DNA of 64,000 bases. Origin: Polytrichum commune (Eukaryota; Streptophyta; Polytrichopsida; Polytrichales; Polytrichaceae). The notes beneath the pieces were generated by a model. The model did not search any database. It was not told the DNA's origin and saw nothing but the letters and a program-made list of their open reading frames with translations. The stretch covers positions 11,346,501 to 11,410,500 of the forward strand of contig OX485805.1 in NCBI GenBank assembly GCA_950295325.1. The letters are read 5' to 3'. The translations under genes were made by a program, and so were the position numbers. Below, piece by piece: positions 1 through 11,837 of this stretch; position 1 is the first letter of the stretch, and each line of letters starts with the position of its first letter.

Positions 1-1601
1 TTCAGAGGTAGTTTTCGGAACTTCACCTCAAGAGGATCTCAAAAAAATCCCAATCTATGTCCAAGCTTTAGTCGTCACAGTCTCTATCTCGTGCATTTTT
101 TCCAAGGTATGCACTATCTACACACTTACAGTGTTGACTTTCCCAACATGGAGAGATTTAGACTGCCGGAAACAGGAGTCAACCTGTGCACGTCACTTTG
201 GGGGAAGGGGGGGGGGGCACGAAAATCAAGGTTTCGCAACATACAAACTAGTAGCCCATTAACATTCGTATCACACTTTGCGCCAAAAGAAGTGAGTGGG
301 CAGTGACTATGAAGAATGACCAAGCTCAAAGAAGATGACATTGCCAACTCCAGATCCAATTCGGGTGCATCTTAGGGCAATGAGAGAACTTCACAAACTC
401 CGCAAGATGAGATCTTTGGCAAGTCTAAGATTCTCCCGGAATCTTTACGCAATCAACAGAACTCTTTCGGTGATTCCTACTCACGGACGAAATCCACTCT
501 TGAAGCTTTAACTCTACATTACTAGCACCAGTCACCGGCGAAGATCGCATGCACCCAGGACCCATTGCATGACCTGACCCCTCGTTTAACCCCCCGCCCA
601 CCCGCTGCAACGACAAATCACTCAACCACCACCACTCAAATCCCTCAACCAAAGAAAAATAATAAAAATGAAAATGAAAATTTTAAAAAACCTTCTATAT
701 CACTAGAGAGGATGATTCACACAAGAAACACTCCTGGTCCTCGTTACTCTCCAAGAATCTTGCACTTCACCACCCAAAAAAAACACTTGACACACTTCCC
801 AACCAATATTTTCACTACTCAACTCATACAAGCAAACTCAATCCTCCACTCCGTCAAGTACCCCCCAACTTACCGCAAAACCTCGAAAGCACCAACCCAC
901 TGCCGAAATCTTGATCTCCACACACCAAACCCAGCGAAACCACACCTTGACTACTGATCCAATCCCTTCACACAACCAACTTCACACCTCGAAGTTGAGA
1001 AACTTTACCTGAGCAAGGCATGCAACAGACACATCAACGGAACTGCAGTGTACACATAATTGCGGGTCGGAGGGAGGAAGGAAGGAACCCGGCCTAGACT
1101 CATCATCCAGCAACTAGCAAGTGAGCCGACGATGAATCATTAAGGTGGTGGTGGGGGCAGATCTGAGAGTCTGCGGAGGAGGAGACACAAGAGCGAGAGA
1201 AACCAGGAGAAAGAGTCAGAGATTGCCACAGTTTCACATACCTTCATTATTATTCTTATCAAAGTCAAGATCATCGACTTTGTCATTAGGCATCTTATCA
1301 TTCATCAGGCTGCTCCGAACTGTGATTAGAGCCGTTTGATTGCACTTAGAATCTGTAAATAACCACCCTGATTATGATACTTTCGTAAAATTAACTTTCG
1401 TCGCCATTGATCATGGTCAACCCACCAGTGTGCTCGGAGGACTGTTGAGTGGGGTTAGATTTCCCATTCCGAGCTGGAATTATTGAGAGATGCTTTGGGA
1501 AAGGGCGCTGCATGTGTATCTCATGATGCCCGGGTGGGTAGAAAAAGTAGTACTAGGTGTTCTGCATTTTTATATGATATTCATTTGGAGCAATGTGATT
1601 A
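1..1601. other. Intergenic, no recognised gene
   Basis: Open frames here are short and none resembles a known family. About 565-960 is C/A-rich and gives a Pro/Thr/His-rich 130-codon frame that looks compositional rather than coding. About 1060-1330 is purine-rich with a GGAAG-type run and a Glu/Arg-rich short frame. It could be a leader or promoter of a gene reading leftwards, but I see no supporting exon. Confidence 0.4.
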
Positions 1602-2106
1602 GGGCCACTTTCACACACCAGACTGAGAGCCCGTGACCATTACACTTCAAGCACTCTCATTGGTGGAAAAGGCGGAGCCGGTCCAAGTTCACTACTTCAC
1701 ACCATGCTTGAAGGACCAACGGAGTAAGTGAATGCAAGATGGATGTAATGTCTACATGGATTCTTACATGGCATCGAATAGATCATGTTCCCTAGTCACT
1801 TGGACTTTGTTCCAAAACCACCTTTTGGAGGTAGGCCTAACACAGAACCGGGAGACCATGGCACTCCAAACGCTCACAACCGCTGATTTATTCTATTCTA
1901 TCATGTGTGAGGACCCCGCATGCATAGAAATTCATTGAAATAGCATTTGGTTGAAGGTCCGGTCACATATGACTTCACACTACACTTGAGGGTCCGTGAC
2001 CACACTACTTGATTTTGGAAATGTCTTTAGGACGGCCTTTGGACACATTTTTTGGGTTGTCACAATTTCCATGATCTCGGCTCTTGGCTTGTGTGTGAAG
2101 TGGCCC
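1602..2106 (+). mobile_element. PIF/Harbinger-type MITE, copy A (505 bp)
   Basis: The ends are inverted repeats (left GGGCCACTTTCACACAC, right GTGTGTGAAGTGGCCC). Flanking trinucleotides are TTA and TCA, one substitution away from a TTA duplication. The interior is collinear with copies at 24546-25046 and, reversed and split, 7139-7444 plus 15757-15951. It has no coding capacity; the 68-codon frame inside is not conserved. A GGGCC terminus with a 3-bp target fits the PIF/Harbinger superfamily. The autonomous partner is not in this window, because the 8.3-kb Harbinger element nearby has different termini. Confidence 0.85.
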
Positions 2107-2116
2107 TCAGTTTCGA

Positions 2117-2192
2117 TGAACAGGGAGAATTAACCGCTATGTAGTAACAATGAACCGGTTGAGTTTGAGAAATAACCGGTTCAAGTTCAAGG
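2117..2192. repeat. CCGGTT-motif repeat, copy 1
   Basis: Spaced AACCGGTT motifs lie directly after MITE copy A. The same segment recurs in inverse orientation at about 55445-55540, near the germin-like gene pair. Both copies keep the order and spacing of the motifs and share flanking text. Nature unknown: possibly the end of a transposon, or a protein-binding cluster carried by one. Confidence 0.5.
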
Positions 2193-3947
2193 CTTTAAGA
2201 AAAATAACAGATCGTTTAAAAGCAGTTTATATAATATTCCTTTAGTTAATGAAGAAACCCTGACAGATGTCAACATGTAACTGGTTGGACTTGGAAACAC
2301 TAGGACCTCGACACGATTATGTCCAAGAATCTCCATGGAAACTAAGTTGGTTTCTTCATTACCATGTTCATTAATTTGTTGAATAACCGGACTCCATGAA
2401 CTTGAGGACCCTCCCCATGCATTTCCTTTGAGAAGCAAGAATGATGGGACGATGAATGATGTCATTAAGAATCTATGGCACAATTGATTTTCTTCATGAA
2501 TTGGGTTCGATTCCAAATAGACTTTCGGACAAGGACCCTTCCCATCTTGTTGTAAAAACAAGTTTTGCAAACTGGAGAAATTGAAAGTTCAATTATGAAC
2601 CTCCTAAGAATACGCTACCTACTTGGAGAAGACGATAGTATCAAGATGAACTCTCTTTTTGGGGGGCACAAATAGAAAAAATCCATTGCAAGGAGGAATC
2701 AAGATAGTATCAAGACGACGTCAACATTTGCTTTATGTTTCTCAATGGAGTAATTTGAATGCACCCTAGTTTCGAGCACACGATGGGATCTATGTTGGAT
2801 GGCCCAAGGCGTGACGATCTATTAGCGAAGGAGAATTGTTGCATGCAAATGAACTTCTCATCCATCCAAACCAATAGGTAGCTAGCATGGAACCCTCACA
2901 TGTATTGCAAAGGTTAATTCATCTCAATCGTGTGTGATACATATTAAATGAACTTTGACTAACTATCAATATCTTGGCCACACTACCAATGCACGAATCC
3001 TAGGCAATCATCGTGCATCAGTGTGAGAAATATGTTAGATTTGCATCATTTCCAATGATGTAGGACAATTTCTCAATGGCGCATGCCCATGACTTGTACG
3101 CTTGTTATGAATGGTTTGGGTGGGTGAGTTTTCACCATGGTAGATGAATGGGAGGAACAAAGTCGTAAATGAGAATACCCTACAACCTAAGCACATTACA
3201 ATTGCCCTGAACACGACATGAACCCGTTCTCTTCAGTAGAGTTAGACAACCATGAGGACAAGCTCCACCAACATGAGGTTGATGATGATGTCAAAATGTG
3301 CGTTGCATCCAACACGGGATTCAAACACACACTTGAGTAGGAAACAAAAGCAAAAGAGAAAGGCACTCCATTGCACAATTGAAGGCCGGGGACAGGCGTC
3401 GCTCGAATGATTTCGATCTCATTGAAATGTTGGTACGAACAACTTCTAGGGCGACAAAGGAGTCGATTCAAGGTCTTTCAATATATTGCAAGGTGGTTGA
3501 GGAAAAGCCTGCCATTGGAAACCTTGAATGAACTTGGTACTTTTTGGAGGAAAAGTCATAGTACACTAGGGGAGATTCCTGCATGTCGGCATCTCTCAAG
3601 GGCTTTAAAAATGTTTATTTAAGATACTTGCTATAAGTATCAAGGCCTGTTTCAAGGGAAAGGACCCCATTTCAAAGGCCCACCACCACAGGTGACCCCA
3701 AATTAGGAGCCTCATAATGCTACTTTACATCCATAACTTACATCCAAGCAAGTGTAGGTGGTGGATGAAGCTTACAAGTGACACACCGTGACTCATCATC
3801 CCCAAGGTACTATGCGGGTGTTATTCGCTCCGGTTTCCTTGATCTCTATCTTCTATCGCTCACATTTACGTCTTCAAGTTTTGTGTTGCATTAGAGTTAT
3901 TTGTAAAGTGAAGCAGATGAAACCATGGCATAACATTATTCAAATCC
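2193..3947. other. Intergenic, no recognised gene
   Basis: Low-GC sequence with no frame resembling a known protein. About 2255-2345 is an inverted, diverged copy of about 6950-7040. The two short opposed frames around 3196-3622 (91 and 71 codons) have no recognisable domain. Confidence 0.4.
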
Positions 3948-4068
3948 ATGACAGTGTTTTGTGGGACTGACAATATTTCATGGAATATTCTCCATGTTTA
4001 GACATAATATGGGGAATATCCGGTAATATTCCAAGGAATGATGTCAGTCCCACGGAACATTGTTATGA
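3948..4068. repeat. Foldback hairpin
   Basis: Two arms separated by about 70 nt are inverted copies. The core GTGGGACTGACA at 3961-3972 pairs perfectly with TGTCAGTCCCAC at 4042-4053. Pairing continues inward through TGGAATATT and AATATTCCA with a few mismatches, giving a stem of roughly 40 nt and a short loop. It could be a tiny foldback element or a transcribed hairpin. No promoter is evident. Confidence 0.6.
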
Positions 4069-4919
4069 ACCTTGATAATGTTATGGGGTTTAGTCCCAAA
4101 ACATGAGTTTATGAGAATTGATACAAAGTCACTCAAGTTCTTTCAATGCTTAAATTACCACGCGCAGAGAGTGGTGTCGGGATATAATAATTAGGGTTTT
4201 TGGGTTGTCCTACTAGGATATGTGGGGCAATCTAGCCTTACATAGGTCGATCCGGAATTTAGGACAATGGGTCCCATGCGTTTACCCTATCTTAGATCCT
4301 AAATTTCTTTCAAAGTTTGAGAGGTGGAAAGTGGAGGTCCCAAAAGTTTCACCCAACTTTCAAAATAGGCTCGATGAATTGACCAGTTGTTTGTAGAAAG
4401 CTTTCTCAAAGAAGGATCAAACCCATGGTTTCATCCCCCTTTGGAGAACTTTATGGATTACTATATGAGCAAATTCATGATAAAACTTAGAAAATAAAAC
4501 CGTTTAAAAGTTTGGATTTCCCTAATTTAGTTATGGTTATTGAAAATGCATTGTTTGGTTTCTTAACTTTAAACACAAGTCCTCCCAATTGTGTTCACTA
4601 TTGACTGCGGAGCATTTAATAAAGATGAGAGACAACGTCCAATATCTTTAAAACATTAGTCAAATTTTCGTTGTTTGTTCTTTGATCCTCATGTAACCAC
4701 ACATCAATCAAATATACATGTCCAATTACAAACGTAAAAGGATAACACCCGCACACCTCAATGGTTAGTTTCATTGTCCACTATTGCATTGTTCACTATG
4801 GGCGAGAGGACATTGATGTGTACAAAAACGACTTTCATTCATCTATGTTAGAAATTTAACCGGCCCCCATAAGTTTGTAGTTACTTCATTTCAAATGCGG
4901 TTTGCTACATTGATTATCT
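4069..4919. other. Intergenic with old dispersed repeat
   Basis: No gene recognised. About 4570-4750 is a diverged relative of about 18985-19130 and, more weakly, 19230-19385. These blocks accompany the repeat at 4920-5335 and may belong to one longer decayed unit. Confidence 0.4.
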
Positions 4920-5335
4920 CATTAGGTGAGGGTTAGCTAGTAGTGTGTGTGGGAAATCAATGAAGGTGATACCACATTTCTTTATGCTATGAAATCAGTG
5001 CCACCAAAAGATCTAGGGTTTGAGAAGCCCCAAGTGTTTTTGTCATTGTTTTGGTGGGTTTTGATGAGTAGCAATGCTACCATACCATTGTACAATGCCT
5101 TAAGTTGTTGCAACTACTTCACCATTGAGAATGATTCTCAATGTTGCGGCCTCAAGCTTCAAAGTATCTTAGAGCAAACATTCATTTCTTGAAATTATGG
5201 TCAATGAGAATGTATTCATGAATATAGTATCACTTGATAAGAATTTCAGCCCTCACTAATTTTGAGATTTGGCAAAATAGTGGGAGTTTTATGAATCAAT
5301 ACCATACATACTAAATCAGATAATCAATGTAGACT
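4920..5335. repeat. Dispersed repeat, copy 1
   Basis: Diverged direct copy of about 18150-18576. Shared landmarks in the same order are a GTGTGGGAA block, a run ending in AGATCTAGGGTTT, a CACTAATTTTGAGATTTGGC block and a final AATCAATGTAGA-like block. There is no coding potential and no termini that I can define. Confidence 0.6.
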
Positions 5336-5626
5336 AATATAGGGTTTTTGAAATAACTTTGATGTCAATATGACATAAATAATTGTTGACTTACGTACAA
5401 TTTCAACATCTTTTTGTTGGATGAATGAGATGTACACTTGTATGCAATAATTCCCTCCCCCTCGTAGCTTATATTTTTTGGTGGATAGTGTAAACTTATT
5501 CATCATGGATGAAAGGGTAAAACTAGCCAAAAAAAAAGTTCCCTTAACAACTATGCACCTTTTCATTACAATAAGACTATTATTTTTGTTTGAGGGTGAT
5601 TCATTCTCAACCAATATCCAAACGTA

Positions 5627-6465
5627 CTACACTAAATATTGTATTTAGTGTCACTTCCTATTTGGAATTACGGGTTCAAGCACTGTAAAGTGGACATCTC
5701 TTGATCCTTGCCTAGGTGCAACTAAAAGTGATTAAAACTGTACACTAACTTTGAATTTTGTGAAGAAAAATTCATAGACATTTTAGAGAAAAGGTCTACA
5801 AAGCCAAGCAATTTACAATGACAAAGACAATTCCAAAAAAATTATTTTAGAAGATAATGCAACTAGGTGATATTGAACAAGTAATTGTCTAATTTTTGTT
5901 TTAAATATAATAAAAATATATCAAATTGATGGTTTTCTTAAATAAATAAATAAAAAGAAACTGATGACGACCTCAAGTATATAATGCATTGTAGTAATAT
6001 GGGGAAAAAATCCTACTTCAAAATATCTAAGGTCATGAAATTTATGTTCAAAACCAAATTCAACCAGTGCTTTTGAACATCACTTTTAATGATAAGTTTT
6101 GAAAGATGTCGACTTGGTATTCTACATTTGAGTACTTAACACAACAATACATGCCATCATGGAAAATAAATCCAACTTAAACAACACCATGCTTCTTCTT
6201 TCAGGCCTTTGACCAAAATAAAAACATGCTTCTAATATACCAGAGCTCTAATCTAGTCCACTTTACCATGCTTGCACCCTTACAAAACTTGTTATAATAT
6301 ATACTATTATTACTATCACTTTTACCATTAATGAATTACTTACCAACTACAGATGCTAATGTTGTATAATTGACCCATTGTTGGCTAAACATGAGATTTT
6401 AAATAAATAATTATAGCATTGCATAATACCAAATAGTAAGTGACACTAATTACATACCTACGTAC
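5627..6465. mobile_element. Decayed MITE, CTACACTAAATA family
   Basis: The left end CTACACTAAATATTG, followed by TTTAGTGTCACTTCC, matches the family seen at 17699, 19900, 20788 and 46154. An inverted partner at about 6425-6465 (CCAAATAGTAAGTGACACTA) suggests a right end, but the terminal CTACAC motif is missing there. The interior is AT-rich and noncoding. Confidence 0.4.
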
Positions 6466-6622
6466 AGCTAGTTTGATCATGTAGGCCAACCGTTAGATTG
6501 GATTTATGAGAATATTCCAAAATAGGAACCACCCAGTGTTCCCATTGGACAAGAGTGTCGGTCTACAAGGCCACAAAAAGGAAACACTCCAATAAACGTA
6601 ATATCCGTTAAACCTAGCATAG

Positions 6623-6625
<3 letters not shown>

Positions 6626-6669
<44 letters not shown>

Positions 6670-6746
6670 ATGTATGTATGTATATGTATGTGTATATATA
6701 TAGTAATAGTAGGCCAAATAAATAAATAAATAAATAAAATAAAATA
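6626..6746. repeat. Compound microsatellite
   Basis: A (TA)n tract at 6626-6658 runs into GTAT/TA repeats up to about 6702, then an (AATA)n tract at about 6716-6746. The 96-codon Tyr/Ile/His-rich frame read across it on the minus strand is a by-product of the repeat. Confidence 0.95.
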
Positions 6747-7138
6747 TCAAGTATGTGCGACAGCCTTCACTAAAGGACTCCATGTCAGACTCTAAAATGA
6801 GGATGAAGCCACAAAGGATTCAGGCCCTCTATAGCATTCCTGGTATTTGTGTGGGCGGCTATAGGCGCCTTTAGTTGTGCCCTGCCAAGCACTCCTTTAA
6901 TTTCTTTCCCTTGGGCATTCATCCACCAAATGCTTGATTTACGTAAGGTAGATGCATCTTCCGGGGAGATTTGTGTGCATAATCGGTCAAAATCCGTAGT
7001 CTTTCCAAGTCCGACCCGTTACATGTTGTGATCTTTCGGTTCTTCTTTATTGGTTTTACGTATATTCTATGTGTAGACATAACATTACTCAGTTGGTGGG
7101 TTGTGTGTCGTGGGGCCCTGCAGTAGATTTGAGAACAA
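6747..7138. other. Intergenic, repeat-derived
   Basis: No gene recognised. About 6950-7040 is an inverted, diverged copy of 2255-2345, so the flanks of MITE copies A and B share an older repeat. The segment ends at the MITE border. Confidence 0.4.
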
Positions 7139-7485
7139 GGGCCACTTCACACATGAGCCAAGAGCGCGTGACCAGGATATTGTGAGAGCCCAAAAGAAAG
7201 TGTCCAATCACGGTCCCAAGACACCTCCATAATCTTGTAGTGCGGTCACGGACCCTCAAGTGTAGTGTGAAGTCATAGGTGACCGGGCCCTCAACCAAAT
7301 GCTATTTCAATGAATTTCTATTCATGCGGGTCCTCACACATGATAAAATAGAAGAAATCAATGGTTGTGAGCGTTCGGAGTGCCATGGTCTCTTGGTTTT
7401 GTGTTAGGCCTACCTCCAAGAGGTGGTTTTTGAACATAGTCTAAGGGGGGGGGCCGCACCAGGGGGTGTAGTGCCCGGTTTAGGT

Positions 7486-10409
7486 GCCGTGACCGTAGTT
7501 TGAGTGCTGACGGGGGTCGCATCCGTCGGGTACGTACCGAGTCGCATATAGGTGTGTCAGAGGCAGCCGCGTGCCTCGGGTTGTGTCAGTTAACGGAGCC
7601 AAGCACACAGGGGTGAGGGATCCATACCGCTGCTCACAAGCAACGTTAGGCCTGACGGTGGATGAAAACGCGTTCTCGTCAACAGAAAATGTCCATCGCT
7701 GTGCCGCTTGCGTTGACGGAGCCGTGCTCCGCACCCCTGCGCTACCCAGGGTTTGCGCATGTTTGCGGTGCTTGCTTCGCATGCACCTGCGGTCGAGGAC
7801 GCGATCGACCCTCTGCCCCCCAAATCGCCTGGCCCGTTGATTGAACTGGTTTGCGTGTTGCGGTGTCCGCAACAGCATGCAGACGGGTGGCGTTGTTTTC
7901 CACTGGAGGACGTGTTAGATCTTGGGAATTTTGGCGGGTTTTCTTTTCTGGTGATTGCCGCAGCGACGTAGGTCGGATACTGGGTGTCGATTGCAGCCGG
8001 TGAGTACGTTGTTGTCTCCACTCTGCATGGCCTGTTGGTGTCGCGGGTCTCCAACCCCCGGCTGTCCAATATTTTGCTCTGTGTGTGGGGGTACCTCCCT
8101 CGCTGGTTCGTCGTGCCAGAGGCCCACGACGTCATGGTCGCGGGCATTTGTGTTTTTCTTGTCTTGCGTGTGCCTTTTCATGCGTTAATGGCACTGGCCT
8201 ATTCTTGCTTTCGCTGCAATGTTGTGGGATCCCTACTGTTATCCTGTCGCCTCCCTGGGCGTGCATTTTGCTGTTGCGCATTCTAGGTTTCCTCCTTCGT
8301 CTTCCCGGATTGTGATGTCCAGAGTGCCGTTTACTTCATGTTCTTCCTGTGTGCCTCCTCCCTTCCTTCGTCGAGGGTGCGACGCACTCGCTTTGTCCGC
8401 CACGAACAAGGTTTCTGGTTGGTGCCATATGTGTTGGGGTTTCCCGTCTGCGACCGTTGTTGCTTCGCATTCCGGTGGGGCTCCTGGTGGTGCGTTGTGC
8501 CCACACTCCCCCTTGGATCTTTGGTGGGTGCCGTTGGCTTCCCGCGCTGGCGGTTGGAGTGTCGACAGGAACATGCGGAGTTTCTCCCGTCGGCTAGGAC
8601 ACGGTACGCGTTTCTGCACCTTCCTGCATTTATTGGCCTCTTGTGTGGATTCGCCACTGCCGAATGCTGCCTACCATTCGCTGATGTGTCGGGTTTCCGT
8701 CCTTGCATGCCGGGGTTTTTTTTTTGGGCACAGGAGCGTCGCAGAGAGGGGTCCAATGCTTTTCTGTGCGCGATATGGGCGACTCCGGCTCGTACCGCCA
8801 GCTTGCTGGCTCCATGCTGATGTTGGGGGAGCGCATGGCTTCATGTGCAGAATGCGTCATGCCGCCCATCTTGGAACCGAGCGCTTGGATTTTTGGGGCT
8901 GTCAACTTCCGTGCGTGGTTTCCACATGGTCGCAGGGAGTCCGTGTGCATGGCGATCACATTGCCTCCAGCCGGACCATGATCGGGCGATTTCTGGAACC
9001 TACCGCAGCATCCGTGCCCTGCCCGATGGAATCTGGATTTTTTTGTCACCCTTCTGTGCTTTCAAACATTTTAAAAAAATTCCGCGTGGGGGGGACCTGC
9101 ATTGCCCACCACTTGTGAGCTGCCGGTTGTATCTCCAGCCCCTCTGCCGCATCTGTCTTGCCGTGTTTCTGGTTTTCGTTGTCGTGTTTTGTTTTCGTGT
9201 GTCTGATTCACGGCGACTTGCCCCTTCGTCCTTCAAGTATGCAGCTTCCAGTTGCGAACGGTGTTTTCTTTGGGTGGGGGGTGAATGCCCGCCCTCGTGC
9301 ATCGTCTGTGCTCTGTCTGCAGAACGGTTGTGCGAGGCTTCGCACAGCACGTGGCGTGCGGCCTTCGGGAGGGCGTTATCTGTGGCACATAGTTGAGGTA
9401 TGTGTGTTGTTGCTCTCCCAGTGCACCTCCTGTTTTCAATTCTATTTGTAGTGTTTGCTGTTGGGATTGGGATTCGCGGGTGCGGCAACAACATGCCGTA
9501 TTCTGCCCGGTTGGTTTTTGGGGCATCGACGCCAGAGCAGGAATGCCCCATCCACTCCTTGGTTGTGCTCTCTGAACTTCCTTTGCTGCTTCCTATGTGC
9601 AGCTGGCTACGGTACATTTCGCGGATAAGCGTGTTGTTCCAGACGCCCCATTACCTGTGCAAATCTCGCCGGCATGGTGTGCAGGATTTATGTGTTGCTG
9701 CAATGTGCCGTCCGTGCTGTGCTCGGCACGAATGTGCGCCCTCCCGTGGGCACACCCGTACAATTTCCAATGGCTTCATTGCTTCTGTGGTGTTTGGCGG
9801 TGTGTCGTAATGCCTTCGGCACACCAGCACATTCATGTTCTCGCAGTCTTGCTTTCTGCCTGCGTTCTTTGTTTGCATTCGGGATGTCCGCATTTGTTTT
9901 TGGGTGGTGTTTTCGCGCGGGCTACAAGCCCCCCTGCATTCATGTGTTCAGGTCCACCTGTATTTTTCCTTGTTCATGTGCCATCGTCACCTTGTGTGAG
10001 GACTTCTGCAGATGCCCTTGCACGCACACACAGTGTGCACGCGATTGTGAGTCCTCTTTATGCACACTCCCAGCTGTGAGCACCGCCCTGTTTTATCGCT
10101 CAGTCTATTCAATAGCTGCAGTGCCGCTTGCAGAGTCCTTCCTGCGCATGTGGATGTTCATACCTAGAGTGCAGTGGATGCGACCGTGACTGCCATCGCC
10201 TGCCTCCTCGTCGGCCTCCGTCCCCCAGGTATGCGCCAAGGCACATCCCCACTGTCTGCAGAGCGGGACTTCCTGCGTTTTTGGTGTGCAATTGGCAGCA
10301 CTCCAGGTTGCTGTATATCTGTGTCATTCAACCTGCACTTCGCACATGAGTTTTGTGTAGGCAGAATGTTTGGTTGACCGTCTACGGCGATGTGCAGGCC
10401 ATTCCGATC
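7486..10409 (+). other. G/T-rich 5' region of the Harbinger ORF1 unit
   Basis: About 2.9 kb between the left terminal repeat and ORF1. The plus strand is conspicuously T- and G-rich, with many TGTGTTT and CTTGC runs. Frames up to 299 codons exist on both strands, but they are Cys/Trp/Phe-rich, lack recognisable domains and overlap each other. I read it as promoter, leader and possibly intron of the ORF1 transcript. CAG/GTATG-type junctions near 10.2 kb would allow an upstream exon, but I cannot choose one. Confidence 0.4.
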
Positions 10410-11837
10410 ATGATGGACGACGTCGTCGACTTGGGTGACACCTCTCCACGTACGTCTTCTCCGCAGCAAGGAGACGGGAATTTGGATTATGGTTCAGCGT
10501 TTCTTGACAGTCAGCTGCCCGCTTGCTCAGCTCCAGCAGCGTCCAGAAGAAGTGCACGTGGCGGTGGGGGGGCGCTTGGTGGGCGCTCGTCGTCCGCTCC
10601 AACACAACCTCCAGGAGCATCAGCCCACAAGGCACGCGGGCCTAATTGGACAGAGGCAGAAATGCTCATCCTCATCTCTCAAAAACGTATTGAATGGGAC
10701 GGGAGGCACAACTGCAATCGGCCTTCCCTTGCAAGGTTCGTATACGGGAGCACCGCATGGAAAGTTGTATTGGAGGGATGCATGGGTGTGGTGGGCTTTA
10801 GGGCGCGGGATGCAGACCAAATTACAAACAAGTGGGATGGGCTCATAAAGGAGTACAAAAAATTAAAGGATTACATTGAGGGGTCGGGGTCGGCGAATTG
10901 GTGGGGCATGAGCAGAGAGGAGAAGAGGGAGTTGTCTAGAACCAGGAGGATGCCACTAGAGTTTACCGAAACCATGTACACCGAGATGGAGAGCTTCGTC
11001 GGGAAGAGGCAGATTTTTGGGAAACCAACTGATGTTGTGGACTCGGATCGCCCAGCTGCGCCCTTGAAGAAACAATTTGGCCGCAGCCCACCTACTGCGT
11101 TTATACCTTCTTGTGTTCCAGCATGTAGCCCCACAACCAGCGCAACCACCACACCCAGTTCCACAACACCTGCCACCCTGGGTGATGCCACTCCAGGCTC
11201 TACGGGTCGCAAACGAAAATCCTCCGGCACTGACAACATGGTGGATTTTGTCCGTGACTTCAATTGCGAGTACCTAGCGCGGGTGGAATCACAAGACAAG
11301 GACAAGCGCATATGGAGAAGTGATGTTATGGCGTTTGACACAGCCCGGGAGGCAAGGATAGCAAGGAAAGACGCCGAGACGTTCAACATGGAGCAAAAGT
11401 TGTATGAGTTGGAGGCGGAAAGAACAAAGAATTTAGGGAACATGACGACAGCCTTGCTCATGATGGCGTCGTCCATGGACGCCCTAACAAGGTTCAATGT
11501 TCAAACTCACACTCTCACAATCACAACTGTCTTCATTGTCATGTCCTTAGGGGGTGCCTGGAAATGTGATCAGCATTTTGGATGCGCACAAGGTAATCTA
11601 GAATGTCCTCTCTCGCCATCTTCCCTTCCAGCAATGCTCTTTCCTCGCTCACAAGGCCCATGGGTCTTGGGGGGAGGAAACCAGTGTCGTCCTCCGTGCG
11701 GGAGGTGTCGTTCACATCCATTGGAGGCAAATGGCAGTCCGCTAGGATTTGGTCAAGTGTCCGATCCTTGCTCGCAAGGAGGATGTTGTGCAAAACACAA
11801 CATGTGTGCACCACGGTTGGTAGAAAATCTAGTTTGA
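10410..11837 (+). CDS. Harbinger ORF1: SANT/Myb-like DNA-binding protein
   Basis: In PIF/Harbinger elements this accessory protein works with the transposase, helping its nuclear import and binding to the element ends. The frame opens at 10353, but its first 19 codons look like leader, so I start at the double ATG at 10410 (MMDDVVDLGD), giving 475 codons. A Ser/Ala/Gly-rich N-terminus is followed by a Myb/SANT-like (trihelix-type) domain from RGPNWTEAEM through VVGFRARDADQITNKW to EYKKLKDYIEG. Then come a Pro/Thr/Ser-rich linker with a basic GRKRKSS patch, and an acidic-basic helical segment (KDAETFNMEQKLYELEAERT) that could form a coiled coil. The last about 115 codons after LTRFNVQ run antisense to the transposase 3' end and look noncoding, so the natural protein probably ends near 11.5 kb, perhaps through a splice. 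Confidence 0.75.
   Translation: MMDDVVDLGDTSPRTSSPQQGDGNLDYGSAFLDSQLPACSAPAASRRSARGGGGALGGRSSSAPTQPPGASAHKARGPNWTEAEMLILISQKRIEWDGRHNCNRPSLARFVYGSTAWKVVLEGCMGVVGFRARDADQITNKWDGLIKEYKKLKDYIEGSGSANWWGMSREEKRELSRTRRMPLEFTETMYTEMESFVGKRQIFGKPTDVVDSDRPAAPLKKQFGRSPPTAFIPSCVPACSPTTSATTTPSSTTPATLGDATPGSTGRKRKSSGTDNMVDFVRDFNCEYLARVESQDKDKRIWRSDVMAFDTAREARIARKDAETFNMEQKLYELEAERTKNLGNMTTALLMMASSMDALTRFNVQTHTLTITTVFIVMSLGGAWKCDQHFGCAQGNLECPLSPSSLPAMLFPRSQGPWVLGGGNQCRPPCGRCRSHPLEANGSPLGFGQVSDPCSQGGCCAKHNMCAPRLVENLV

Noticed and set aside
565-957. 130-codon Pro/Thr/His-rich frame
   Set aside because: Follows from a C/A-rich tract; no domain, no splice or promoter context.
6493-6783. 96-codon minus-strand membrane-like protein
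   Set aside because: Encoded by the TA/GTAT microsatellite.
8219-9118. 299-codon frame in the Harbinger left region
   Set aside because: Cys/Trp/Phe-rich, overlapped by equally long frames on both strands, no domain; product of high GC and strand bias.
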